Assembly (NCBI GenBank): GCA_049999805.1
Contig: JBNGIO010006265.1
Location: 209,242-243,863, forward strand
Direction: 5' to 3'
From: Folioceros fuciformis
Lineage: Eukaryota; Anthocerotophyta; Anthocerotopsida; Anthocerotales
DNA: 34,622 nt
The notes below the pieces were generated by a model. That model was given only the letters and a program-made list of their open reading frames with translations. It was not told the DNA's origin and did no database searches. How positions within the stretch are numbered: position 1 is the stretch's first letter; each line of letters starts with the position of its first letter. Below, piece by piece: positions 9,558 to 20,855 of the stretch. Position numbers and translations under genes: made by a program.

Positions 9558-12500
9558 ATGGCTGGCATGAGCAAGCTGCTGCTCAAGGAATCTTACTCGG
9601 GAGAAGGCGTGTCCTGCATTGTGTGGGATGCATCAAGCCAGCATTTGCTCACTGCTGGTCCGGATGGCCGCGTCCTCGTTCACGACTGCTCGTCCACCTC
9701 CGGACCGACTTCCACGCCCAAGGTGCAGCACGATCACACGGCCGCCATCACCGCCCTGGCCATCAGTCCGTCGGGGAATTTTGTGGCAACAGCCTCCCTG
9801 GACCATGCCGTCAAACTCTACAGCTACCCCGGTGAGCGATTGTAAGCCTGAGTGAGCCCAATTCTCTCTATTGCCGGCTTGTTGCTTGCTTCCTGCATGC
9901 TGAGAGGCTTTTTGGGGTGGTGGCATTGGGAAGGGCTCAAGTTTCAGAGCAATGTGACGAGGTTCACGCTTCCGACGCGGGCGGTGGCCTTCAGCAGCAC
10001 GGGGGGCCTCCTGGCAGCGGCGGGGGACGATGATGGGATCAAGCTCATCAGCACCGTGGATTGTGCCATCGTGCGGGTGCTCAAGGGCCATGACTCACCC
10101 GTGCTGGGTCTGGCCTTCGACCCCAAGAACGAGTACATGGCGTCCTCGGACAGCGATGGGACCGTCATCTTCTGGGCTGTGACTGGCAAGCGGATGCACA
10201 CGCTGGACCGGGCAGCTCCCAACTCGGATGCTAATCTTCCTGGGAGGAATCAGATCGCGTGGCATCCTGATGGGAGGACGCTGGCCGTGCCCGGGAGGAA
10301 GGCGGACGTGGTGCTCTACGACCGGGACACAGCGCAGCGTCTCGGGTCGCTCAAGGGCGGCCATGCTGGGGATGTGGCCGTTCTGGCCTGGTCGCCTAAC
10401 GGGAAGTATCTGGCCAGCGCAGGGAAGGACAGGAAGGTAATGCTTTGGGACGTGGAGACTCGGCAGGATTTGGACTCGCTCAAGTTTGACCATCCCGTGT
10501 GCGGGGTCGCTTGGAGGCCGTCGGGCAATGCGTTGGCTGTAATCGACACGGCTGGGAAGTACGGGGTTTGGGATGGGGCAGTTCCCGTCCACATGATGTC
10601 GCCCACGGCTGATCTGGTGCAGAGTACGGCTATGGTGGACAGGGAGGCCTTGCTCAATTTTGGGGATGACGTTGAGGATGTGGAGGAGGAGAAGAATGAT
10701 GGTGGTGGTGGGAGCGGGATGGCGTGCAGCTTGAGTGACAGCGAGGATGAGTTTCCTCGTAGTCGGTCTGACAAGTCTTCCTTCCAGGTGAGGAAGTTTT
10801 TGAAGAGGAAGATCAAGAAGGAGGCAGAGGCTGAAGAAGTTTCTGCTCCTGCGTCACCTGAAGGGTTGAAACTGGCCGTGGGTTCGGAAAGACGTGTTTT
10901 GCAGCAGGTGGATGTGGTTGCGATGCAGGCTCCCTTCCAGCCTGGTTCTACGAAGCAGGTGCCAGGAAAGCGCAGGTTTCTGGCCTACAGCATGATGGGA
11001 AGCATCACAAGCTTGGAGAAAGATGGGCTTTCTCACATAGAGGTAGCAAGGGCGGCGACCCCTCCGAGTGCTCATGCTTGTGCTTGTTGCTGTCTTGAGA
11101 ACGTGGGAAGATAACTTTCTTACGCATGTAGGTTGAGTTTCATGACACCAGCACTGGCACCCGAGTACCGGCAATGACGGACTACTTCGGTTTCACCATG
11201 GCGGCCCTGTGCATCAAGGGATGTGTGTTGGCTAACCCGAGGAAAGGCGACAAGAATCCCAGCACTCTCTTGTACCGGCCCTTCAACAGCTGGGCGAATA
11301 ACAGTGAGGTTGGATTGCTGCACCATGCTTCTCTTCTGAGTTCAGCACATCTCGCTTGTATGAGCTCTGAGATTGGCATGCCCGGGGCATCCAGTGGTCA
11401 GTGAGATTTCAACAAGACGAGGAGGTGAAAGCTGTTGCCATTGGTAGTGGCTGGGCTGCAGCTGTAACCAGTCTGAACATGCTTCGCATCTTCTCAGAGA
11501 CAGGCTTACAGGTCCGTCACCTCCCTAAACCCGATCGACGTCACATGTGTTTGTGAGTCTGTCTACGTTCCCTGATTGCGAAATTGTGTATTCTTCTTTC
11601 AATGCAGAGGTTCGTGATGTCGATATCAGGTCCTGTGGTGACACTGGCTGGTCACGAGCAACTCCTGGCGGTAGTCACTCATGGAGGACGCCATCTCTCG
11701 TCTGGTGATCAAGTAATGTCACTGCAAGAAAGCTTCGCGTTCAAATTATTGTGTGTGTACTAATCCTTGTCTGACGGCACTCCTGGGGTGAAGGTGATGC
11801 ACTTCAGCGTATACGACGTTCACGAACAAAGACGCACCGTAGCTGGTCGCCTGCCTCTGAGCTCTGATGCAACACTGTCTTGGATTGGATTCAGTGAAAG
11901 TGGCCACCTTGGCTGCTTCGACTCTCAAGTAAGTGCACCGCTTCCGGTGCTTTTGAAGCTGTGTGCTATTCGGCTCCCTCCCTGACTTGCTTCATCTGCT
12001 GTCAACTTCAGGGCATTCTTCGCGTTTACAAGCCTGACTTCGATGGTTGCTGGATACCTCTCTTCAGGTAGCTTCTCTATGTTGTAAAGAAGCCACGCCC
12101 TGTTGACCAAATGACCGAATTTGCCGGCCAGTTGATGACCTCCTATTAAGGTCTCTTGGCCGGGTTGCAGTGCAGTTGTTGAAAGAAAGAGTGGAGCCGA
12201 GAGTTACTGGATGGTGGGTCTAAATGATACCCACCTCTTCTGTGTCATCTGCCAGTTGCCTGAAGTAGAGCCTCAGGTATTGACGACAAGCGATAGCATG
12301 TCAGCAGCTGCATCTCGTAGCAGTGTTTCTCTCCTCCCTTATCAACTCAGTGGACCGGTTTCGCGCAGGTTGCTCCCAGGCCGGTCCTGAGCGTGCTCAA
12401 CTTGTCGTTGCCACTAGTCCATTCAGACCTGGGGGCCGACAACTTGGAGAATGAGTATCTGCGCAACACACTGCTGCTCTCTCAGGTGACGGAAGTCCCG

Positions 12501-13537
12501 AGTCCCCCTTCTTGCCATTGCCAGTCGGAGCTTGTCAATAGTCAAGCGTTTTCTGATTTCCGTTTCAAAACCCCTCCCAGGCAAGAGTTAAAGCAGACGA
12601 GGCCGCTTCCACTGGAGAAGAAGACGAGGAACTGGAAGACAAGGTCTTAAAGATGAAAGCAGAGCTCGACAAGTGTATTTTGCGGCTAATTGCAGCCGCG
12701 TGCAAAGGTGCTGCAACTTTACCCGTCATCCCGTGCCTGCACCTAACTGCCAGAGGGTGACTGTCTTCCTCCCTCCTATTTCTCCAGGTGACAAACTGGC
12801 CAGGGCAATGGAACTGGCGACGATGCTGTCATTGCACAAGTCAATGGAAGGCGCCTTGAAGCTCGTAACTGCACTCCGTCTACCAGCTTTAGCTGAGCGG
12901 CTCTCACAAATTCTAGAGGTAACCCACGTCATCTTTTCCACACCTTCATCCCGCAGAATCCGCCTCGCCTGTTAAGCCTCTTGTCCTTGTGCAGGGAAGG
13001 TTGGATGCGGAGAAAGCAGAGGCTTCAGATGGCACAGTGGCAGACGGTGGTAGGAGCGCTCAGGCGGCATCCAGACCTCCGAGTTTCTCATCTCTGCATC
13101 AGGGTTCGCTCGGTCTGAAAGCCGCTCTGGACCTGGCACCGCCGTCTAAGCCCCCCACCTGTCTGCAAGCCTCGTCCTCCAAGCCTCCGTCTAACCCAAT
13201 ATCTGGGGCCCAGCTTAGCGAGCCATCCACGCACCTAGGTGTAGCTTTGTCGACGTGCAGGGAAGGTAACCTTGCTTCAACGCCAGCCCTCTTCTCCACA
13301 TCGTCGTCATCTTCCTCACCAGCCTCCTCTTCCGTACCTGCATCCGCATCATCGAACCCATTCCGGAAAGCTAACAACCCGTTTGCAAAGCAAGGCACCG
13401 CAGCTTTCCCAAATACATCTGTCACTCTCCTGGATTCGATCAAAAGGATGCAGTCCACTGCGAGTGATAGCTGCGGTAAAAGGAAAGCTGCTTCTGCATC
13501 TTGTTCAGAGCCTGTGAAGGTAGTTAAATTGAAATAG
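9558..13537 (+). CDS. WDHD1: WDHD1/Ctf4 replisome protein (plant EOL1-type), 12 exons, 998 aa
   Basis: This is the Ctf4/AND-1 family protein that, in other eukaryotes, ties the CMG helicase to DNA polymerase alpha and other partners at nuclear replication forks. Deduced exons: 9558-9831, 9934-11042, 11132-11308, 11395-11511, 11608-11712, 11794-11928, 12012-12067, 12171-12276, 12369-12485, 12581-12707, 12788-12918, 12995-13537; all junctions are GT-AG and in phase. Residues about 15-330 carry seven WD40 blades (for example VSCIVWD, LAFDPKNEYMASSDSDGTV, LAWSPNGKYLAS, VAWRPSGNALAV). An acidic then basic linker follows (about 335-395). The Ctf4/SepB beta-propeller region (PFQPG...KRRFLAYSMMGSI, MTDYFGFTMAAL, YWMVGL) runs to about 735. 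A helical bundle (KMKAELDKCILRLIAAACKG...) and a Ser/Pro-rich tail with two NPF words complete it. No HMG box is present, as in yeast and plants but unlike animal WDHD1. The start is the first in-frame ATG after the gap. The acceptor at 9933 is the least certain junction. Confidence 0.93.
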
Positions 13538-14335
13538 CTACGGTCCAAGTACATACCACACTTGTTTACCAGAGGTTCAGACTGCAGTTAGTTGGACTGT
13601 GGGTTCCCGGGCGGGTGTCTCGTTGCCTATACTCTGGAGCCGTCTTTCCCGTCTCGCAAATCGGTGCCGGGATAACTTAAGTCCCGCAAAGATCTGTCTG
13701 TATCCTGAGGTGAATTGGCTGATTCTCGACCCCATAGAGCGCGGGGGAGCAGGAGCATTTTGGGCAATCATATGTGACAGTTTGATCAAATGCTGAAAAC
13801 TAGAGCTGGCGTCCGTGATTGCATGAGGGTTTGATCGGACCTCTGCCCATTCTAGTGTTGGGACGGCCTTGGGAGCTGGTGCAGTGCTGTGTCCATAGTG
13901 TGGACGGGTAGGGAAGATACTTGATTTTCGCGTTGGGTCTGTGTTGGATTTCTGGTGTGCAGGACTGCTGTTTGATGAACTGCACGCTTGGATGTGTTGA
14001 TTTTGTTCTACCGCCTTCTCTACAGCTGCTTTTCTCGCTCTTCGGATTTGCTAGCTGCAAATGCTGCCGATAATGCCTCGTCATATGAGTAGTATGCAGA
14101 CTGTCGTCTTGGGTACCGGCAATTTTTGGATGAAGAGGTTTTCGGATTGGAGGCAGGAAGTGGCGTAGGGTGTTTGTTTGTCAGGTCCGAGATCTGGTCA
14201 TGTGCGAGATGATGCGCCGGAAAAGTGTGAAGGTTTGAGGTTCCTTGGTCCTTGGGATGGCCCGGTTGCTATATATGTGGCGTTAATGTTTTGATAAGAG
14301 TATGAAAAAAACTCCCCAAGGCAACATCACTGCCC
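13538..14335. other. Intergenic: 3' end of WDHD1 and upstream region of the next gene
   Basis: About 800 bases with no gene. It should hold the WDHD1 3' UTR and poly(A) site, for which I see no canonical AATAAA, and the promoter of the synergin-like gene. Short frames at 13577-13796 and 13800-14084 have no family resemblance. Confidence 0.6.
14269..14277 (+). promoter_or_regulatory. TATA box candidate for the synergin-like gene
   Basis: CTATATATG lies about 60 bases before the ATG at 14336. With initiation roughly 30 bases downstream, the leader would be only about 35 bases long. The placement and match are good, but there is no transcript evidence. Confidence 0.5.
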
Positions 14336-17300
14336 ATGGCGCAGTGGAACGGCGAGAATGGTGTGCTTTACGGTTCGAATGGTAGCAGTCCCGTGACTGG
14401 CAACGGGATCTCGCAGATTGATATGGGAAAAGTAGGCGGCTCGGCTCATAAGTTTGTGTCAGAGTCGAAAGTGGCTGCAGGACCTCTACCACTTTCCTTC
14501 TTCGGAGAGGAAGAGGATGATCTTTTCGCAGGCACAGTTCCAAGCTCAAACGGAGGTTATGGGGATGGAAAGCAAACCACAGAGGAATCTGTAAATCGGA
14601 AAACTGCTGTGCATGCTGGTGACGGCAATGACTTGAGTACATATGGAGGCGACTTAGAAGACAACTTTGAATTCGGGGACTTCGAATCAGTCCCTGCTCG
14701 TTTGCCTAGTTCTAGCCCTTCAGGTCTCTCACTTGATGTGGACTCTAGCAGGTTGGAGCTGCCGATGCATGGGCTGGCAGTATCTTCCGGTCTGCAGTAT
14801 CAGTCTGAACAGGTGCAACATGGCCAAGCGGCACAAGGGCTCTTTAAGTCCGTACCCACGTCTGGTCATGACATGGCCCTTCCTGAACCCACACACCTGG
14901 CAGCGATCATGCTTACCAATAGCACACGTGAGGAAAGCTCAACTGTGCTGGCTCAAGTAAGTGAGAGCGGGTCAGATGATGAGTGGGGAGACTTTGTAGC
15001 GCCTGCTGCCCCCCTCACACAAACAAGTGCACTAGAACCTGCAAGCTGGGGTGGTGGAGATGGCTTCAACGACAATGGCCAGGGATCGTTCATTTTTGAT
15101 CAGGTGCTAAGCGGTCACAGTGGTGACTATGAGGCCATCAACCAGCACCAAGGTGGGGGTTCAATATCTTTTCCTGGTGGAAGTTTTCAAGAAGGTCATA
15201 CTAGCTTGCAAGATAAGAACATTTCCATGTCCTCCCTGAACTTGTTCACTGATGGACGTATTCAAGAAGGTAATTTAAGTTTGAAAGATGAGAGCAATTC
15301 CATGCCCTCCCTAAATTTTTTCACTGATGCTCCCATGTTCTGGGATCCCTTGAATCTTGAGGGTAGCCAACCCAAGGAAGTGACGATTGCAGATATTAAG
15401 GCATACCCAGATAGTAAGGAGAGCACAATGGAATTTTTGGCGGCAGATAATCAGGTGGAACCTGTGAATTTGGACTCGGAGGATGATGACACGTGGGACT
15501 GGGTTGCAGCAGAATCCACTGATCCTCATTCAGGAAATGGATCAAAGATCACCGACATGGAAGATTTGAAAGGCTCTGATCTTTTTGCAGATCCACATGT
15601 AGAAAGCAGAAGCTTATCCGATAGCAGTGAAGGCAGAAATCAACACCTTGATGATTCACCACTCGTTTTAGAGCAGGTGACCTCAGCAACGGCAGTGACT
15701 AACGGTAGAGATCAGTCAAGTGGCACTGCAGATGATCAAAACATAATTCATCTTAAGTCTCTGGAGGCTGAAGTGGGGCCTGATACCGTGAAGGCGGGGG
15801 TTTGGGGAATCAGTGCAGCTCCTCTCCCGTTGTCCATATTTGGTGAAGATGAGGTTGAGAACAATTCTGCCTTGGATTTGAAAGCAGTGCCCGTTACTGA
15901 TAAATATAGTAATACGAGCAAAAGCACTACAAGGACAAGTTCCCTCAAGCTCAACACCTCCAACTTCTCTTATGTTATAGCCTCTTTGTACCCAGATTCA
16001 CCGACAGCTGGGGTTGATATCAGGAATCTATCCCATCGCAGGAGTCGTATTTCCAGCATTCAAGTGTCTGGCTCCAGTGATGTAGATTTTTTCTTCAGAA
16101 GAACCGATTCTCATCCTTTAGGCTCCCCTTTAGCTGGAATGAGTAACGTGGTAGCTACGGACCCACCTGACGTGGATGAGTCAGGCATGTTTGATGTTGT
16201 TGTTGCATTGGAGAACGGAACAGGTGAAGAGCGGCAGGAGCTTGACCAGGCAGTTGTTTGGAAAGATTTCTTTGAAATGGACCTGCTTTCCATGGTCAAG
16301 GAGAGTGTGAGCATTGATGCCAGTTACATTGCTGGTTTCAGCTTTCAGTATAAGAACGAGACGAACTCGGATGAGCCATCTGATGTTGATTCCAACTTAT
16401 CTACCAAACCCATAACAGTGGCTCACATGGGCGATGAAGCTGTACACGCTCTGCAGAAGATCCAATCAAGTCTCATAAATGGAGGTCGGATACTGGAAGC
16501 ATACCATTGTCACAATCATACGTTGGCTGTTTCATCTCTACCTCTGCTGCAGGTAATGGGCTTAAACCCAAGGCATCTAATGCAGCTGACTCTTTAAGTA
16601 TCATGTGAGCCATCGTTGTTTCTTTTGCAGGAATCCTATTTCGCTGCAATGGATCTGGGTGAGTTTGAGAAGGCTGCTTCAACGAGAAAGGAGATTGAGG
16701 TGAATGGAATCCCACATGTTATCTACTTCTCTTTTGCTGCATGAAGCTTGAACCCTGGCCTCACTATAATTCGCTGGCGTTCACTGGCCGTTCATGTACA
16801 CTGTTTGGAAGGTGTTCTTGAATTATGAGTCTCTGGTTGTTTATGTACATTGTTCAAAAGCTTTTCTTTGAAATTGTCAGACTTCTCAAGCTGGGCTTGC
16901 AAAGCCAAAAGAGTTGTCCGAGTGGCAAATTCGAGAACGACATGTTGAGAAGATCACCAAGACCTCTTCGAATGAAGCATGCCATATGCAAGTTAGTACT
17001 ACAGAATTGTCAAGGCTGACCCTGAACGAGATGTTTGAACTTCTTGGAGATCACGATGCGGATACTAGAGCCATTGTCATGAAATCTCTCTTCGATGCAG
17101 ACAAGATCATAAGTCTGGTAAGCTTTTACAACGAAGACTTCATATGTTTAGGCATACTTGCAGGTCACGGCTCATCAAAACATTTTGCGTTGGTGATGAC
17201 AACCTCGTTGGCTGGGGTGGGGTTATCCACACTCCATATTTTTTAGTATTTCTGAAGCAGTGGGTATAAAATAATGTAGGCCAAAAGCGACTTGAAAGCA

Positions 17301-18280
17301 GCTGTGGATATCCATACCGATGCATTGCACACTTTCCGGATACTCGTTTGTGCCTCATCTGAGGAGCAGCAGCACTGTGTGAAAGCGTGGAGTAAGCTAG
17401 CAAGTGTCTGTGTGGGCGAACTTGAGCATGCTTCAAACATATGGCAACGTGCTGTTGATGCTGGTGCCGATACTCACCTTTTAGATTCAAAGCAAGGTCG
17501 GTGACGGAGGATCCCTGAGGTGTATTTGGTTGTGGGCCAGTTTGAGCTAACTTTTGATAGATGCTTGGTAACCTGTCTGTCGATCTTAGCAGATTTCGTG
17601 TCCATTTGCTGCAGGCAGGAACTTTTTTTCTGCGATGGGCCAAGTTTTTGTGGTATCATGCATCCTTGGCGTAACGCTGAAGGTGTACAAGCCGTGGCTT
17701 GCCGTAGCTGAAGAGCTGGGGCGAGGAGCATTCAAAGCTGTTGGACGCTGCTACCATGTATGGCTAGAGTCAGGACTGAAAGATGCAGTCTGCTCATCCC
17801 TTGTGGCAGATATACAGTCTCTACCCATGACAATTGCATCGTGGTTCGACATCCAGAAGCTCCCTTCTGCAGGGACGAATGCCATGATCCAAGTGGTTGG
17901 GAGATCTATTTCTGACAGAAGTCCTTACCATTTCTGTGCATTATCTCTTCTTCCGCTGTTGCCATTCACAGGTATGTGTATCATTCACTTGCAGTGCATG
18001 GTTGTCCACCTTCTTTCCGACCAGTGAGTAATGGTTGAACTAGAATGCTGCGCTGCCTGAAGTTTTTCAACTGTGGAGCCTAGGACTGAATGTCTGACAT
18101 GAAAGGGAACATCCACACATGTATGTTGAGATATTTTCTTTTGTGGAATGAGCAGCTATACCGGCAGTGGAATGGGAGGGGCAACATTACCTGCTTCCCC
18201 TTGCAAATTTGTGGGCTAATAGCATATCGAGAGAAGCACCAGAGTTGCCAATTCCAAAGATAGGAGAAGTACGAGCGTAA
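14336..18280 (+). CDS. Synergin-gamma-like protein, 6 exons, 1073 aa
   Basis: Deduced exons: 14336-16552, 16631-16699, 16881-17117, 17280-17496, 17615-17971, 18156-18280; all GT-AG and in phase. It resembles plant proteins annotated as synergin gamma-like. In animals synergin gamma binds the AP-1 clathrin adaptor through acidic-aromatic motifs at the trans-Golgi network; that role is inferred here. The long first exon encodes an acidic, disordered half studded with such motifs: LPLSFFGEEEDDLF (about 52-65), FEFGDFESV, DEWGDFVAP, DDTWDWVAA and LPLSIFGEDE (about 495-505). The later exons encode a folded C-terminal part (SYFAAMDLGEFEKAA, QQHCVKAWSKLASVC, LKVYKPWL..AEELGRGAF, CYHVWLESGLKDAV, WEGQHYLLPLANLWAN) that is conserved in the plant family. 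Residues 283-332 are an in-frame 25-residue tandem duplication. It lacks an EH domain, so it is not a full animal synergin. The exon 4 donor at 17496 was chosen over 17500 because it keeps phase. Confidence 0.85.
15182..15331 (+). repeat. In-frame 75-bp tandem duplication within the synergin-like gene
   Basis: Bases 15182-15256 and 15257-15331 encode two 25-residue units, SFQEGHTSLQDKNIS... and RIQEGNLSLKDESNS..., each ending in a SLN-L/F-FTD word. The unit is a whole number of codons, so the reading frame is kept. Both units lie in the disordered acidic half of the protein. Confidence 0.85.
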
Positions 18281-19149
18281 TGATTTCTGAAGGATTGTGG
18301 AAAATGATCAAAGGCGTCACAGCTGACCCAAGGAGCTGTCGTTAGCAGAGTAGCAGCTTGGGAGAGGTTTTTCAGCCACATGCCTGAAGCAAGACTTTTT
18401 GTCATTCTAGCTACAAAGGTATCTGGTTCTGTTGCTTGCACTAAGGTTTTCCGTTGTCATTTGCTAACCCTCTGGAGCTTATGTGGCAGGTGACAGTAGG
18501 AATGTGACAGCCACGAAGGGATGCCTAGGGATGTTCTAGTACCTAATTGCGTAGCTCGATTTTTGGTTTCGTTAGATCGACCACAGTCCGAATGCTGCCT
18601 ATGTCAGCTACGCGCACATGGCTCTTTTTAATGCCGTTCGTTTGCTGAATGACAGCCCTGAACCATTTATGGGTTCTGCTTGGATTCATGTAAAGTGGAA
18701 CCACTGTTTCTCAGTGTAGGTGGAACCGCTGGCAAATTGTAGTTTGTTGCTCTGCTCCTTCGAGGTCACGTCCGCTTTCACGGACTTCGCTCATTATCGT
18801 CGTTATGCCCTGCTGGAGGACATGACCTTAGTACCGTGACAGAGTACAGCAACATATCATTTGAGTTCTTTAAAATCGTGAGAAATGAAAACGAACTTCC
18901 CTCCACTTTTCCCACTTTTCCCTGACGTTTCATGGTCTTGCGTTTTTTTTGTTGAGTTTGTTACACGAGACGTTGCAACGAAAATGCCCAGAACGCAGAC
19001 CGGCCTGCCATTTTAGCACATACCACGTAGGTGTTCAAAGATCCCTTGTGCATACCACGCATTTGTTCGAAGACGCCATGTGCGCTGTACCCGTGTAGGT
19101 GTTGTTACCGAACAATTAGACCCGCTTAAAATTCTGGAAATAAGGCATG
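18281..19149. other. 3' flank of the synergin-like gene, no gene seen
   Basis: It contains the probable 3' UTR. I see no canonical AATAAA, no tRNA and no conserved frame. The sequence becomes repeat-like from about 19150. Confidence 0.5.
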
Positions 19150-19490
19150 TTGTAAGTCCATGCCCTAGGACTTCAGGCTAAAATGGTGGTTGTAGTTGCA
19201 GCTCAGTGAACATGAACACGAAGGCTGTAATCTTGGAAGATAGCTTCATTGATCCATGAACACGAAAGCTGTAATCATGGAAGAGAGCTTCATTGATCCA
19301 TGAACACCAACGCTGTAATCCCTTGGAAGATAGCTTCATTGATCCATGAACACCAAGGTTGTAATCTTGGAAGATAGCTAGCTCCATTGATCCATGCCTA
19401 GGGACTTCAAGATGAAATGGGGGTTGCAGTTGTAGGTCAGCGATCATAAAGGCAAAGGGTAGAATCTATAAGATAGCTTCATTCATTGGT
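19150..19490 (+). repeat. Tandem repeat, about 45-bp units inside a ~234-bp higher-order repeat
   Basis: The word CATTGATCC recurs at 19247, 19291, 19337 and (as CATTGATCC after CTC) 19384, giving spacings of 44, 46 and 47. Each unit also carries GCTGTAATC and TTGGAAGATAGCTTC. The flanking block CCATGCCCTAGGACTTC at 19158 returns as CCATGCCTAGGGACTTC at 19392, about 234 bases later, so the small array sits inside a larger duplicated unit. Confidence 0.8.
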
Positions 19491-19612
19491 CACAGAAGTT
19501 ATGAGGTTTCATAATGATGGCATTTGGTAAAATCTAGTCATGAAATTGTATTGGCAAAGCAAACTTCCGTGATAGCGAAATTCTCTAGGTAAGGACATGG
19601 GACAAGGAGCTC

Positions 19613-19995
19613 TTTATCCCTCCGTGGCGATGTAGGAAGAACACCCTTCGACTGAGCCCTTTATCCCTCCATGGCGATGTAGGAAGAACACTCTTCGAGA
19701 GAGCCCTTTATCCTTCCATGGCGATGTAGGAAGAACACCCTTTGACAGAGCCCTTTATCCCTCCATGGCGATGTAGGAGGAACATCCTTTGACAGAGCCC
19801 TTTATCCCTCCATGGCGATGTTGGAAGAACAGCCTTTGACACAGCCCTTTATCCCTCCATGGCGATGTTGGAAGAACACCCTTTGACATAGCCCTTTATC
19901 CCTCCATGGCGATGTAGGAAGAACACCCTTNNNNNNNNNNTGACATAGCCCTTTATCCCTCCATGGCGATGTAGGAAGAACACCCTTCGACACAC
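19613..19995 (+). repeat. 47-bp tandem array, eight copies, containing a 10-N gap
   Basis: TTTATCC begins units at 19613, 19660, 19707, 19754, 19801, 19848, 19895 and 19952. Spacings are exactly 47 except the last, which is 57 because of the 10 N at 19931-19940. The unit contains CCATGGCGATGTAGGAAGAAC and ends in CTTTGACAGAGCC variants. The frames across it are translated repeats, not genes. Confidence 0.95.
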
Positions 19996-20341
19996 CCCAT
20001 TGAGAAAATCCTACAACTACATCGTCTTCCTATTGAAGTGGATGCTTCAAACCTCAATACAACACGTTCTCAACATGGACCTCAAGGAATCTAAGAAGTT
20101 GGACATGAAGTTGTTCTCTTGTTAGGCCAACCCTTAGTTATTGGTACCTTGTACAACACAAGATAGTGACAATAGCTCTAATCCTTCTTCTCTTGCTCAT
20201 ACTTGTACTTGCTCTAGTTCTTCTTCTTTGGCTTATACTTGCACTTGCCCATCTTCTAAAAGGAGAAACTTGGAGGGCAAGTTTGGGCGTTGACTTAGAC
20301 TACGTCACATTCAAAGATTCCATTGTCTAGGACATTACCAA

Positions 20342-20855
20342 ATAGGTACTTTCATATTGCACACGAATGCATTATCTGACCATAGTCAAACCATCAGCCC
20401 GAAATATAATCCAACCTAGAAAAGATGCAGGTACTTTCATATTGCACAAGATGCAGGTACTTTCATATTGCACAAGATGCAAGTACTTTCATATTGCACA
20501 CGAATGCAGGTACTTTCATATTGCACAAGATGCACGTACTTACATATTGCACATGAATGCAGGTACTTTCATATTGCACAAGATGCACGTATTTACATAT
20601 TGCACACGAATGCAGGTACTTTCATATTGCACACAAATGCAGGTACTTTCCTATTGTACACGATGCAGGTACTTTCATATTGCACATGAATGCAAAATCT
20701 GACCATAGTCAAACGATCAGCACGAAATACAATCCAACCTAGGAAAAGATGCGGGTAATTTCATATTGCACACAAATGCATAATCTGTGTGCATAATCTG
20801 ACCATAGTCAGACGATCAACACAAAACACAATTCAACCGAGAAAAAGATGCCACT
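20342..20855 (+). repeat. Nested tandem repeat: 26-28-bp units inside a ~60-bp flanking block
   Basis: About a dozen units of GGTACTTTCATATTGCACA followed by AGATGCA or CGAATGCA run from 20343 to about 20690. A second block, ATCTGACCATAGTCAAAC...AATCCAACCTAG.AAAAGATGC, occurs three times (about 20374, 20697 and 20795) and brackets the small units. Frames such as 20367-20702 (Tyr/His/Cys-rich) are products of the repeat. Confidence 0.9.

Noticed and set aside
10095-10592. 165-codon antisense frame
   Set aside because: Lies opposite conserved WD40-coding sequence of WDHD1; a shadow of its codon bias.
13099-13554. 151-codon minus frame rich in Asp/Glu/Ala
   Set aside because: Antisense to the Ser/Pro-rich last exon of WDHD1.
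19802-19993. Frame containing repeated SKGVLPTSPWRD-type modules
   Set aside because: Translation of the 47-bp array across an N gap.
20342-20700. Possible CRISPR array (26-28-bp repeats)
   Set aside because: Units abut with no unique spacers, and the context is a plant nuclear genome.
20367-20742. Three Tyr/His/Cys-rich frames resembling a short-repeat protein
   Set aside because: Products of the 26-28-bp tandem repeat in all three frames.
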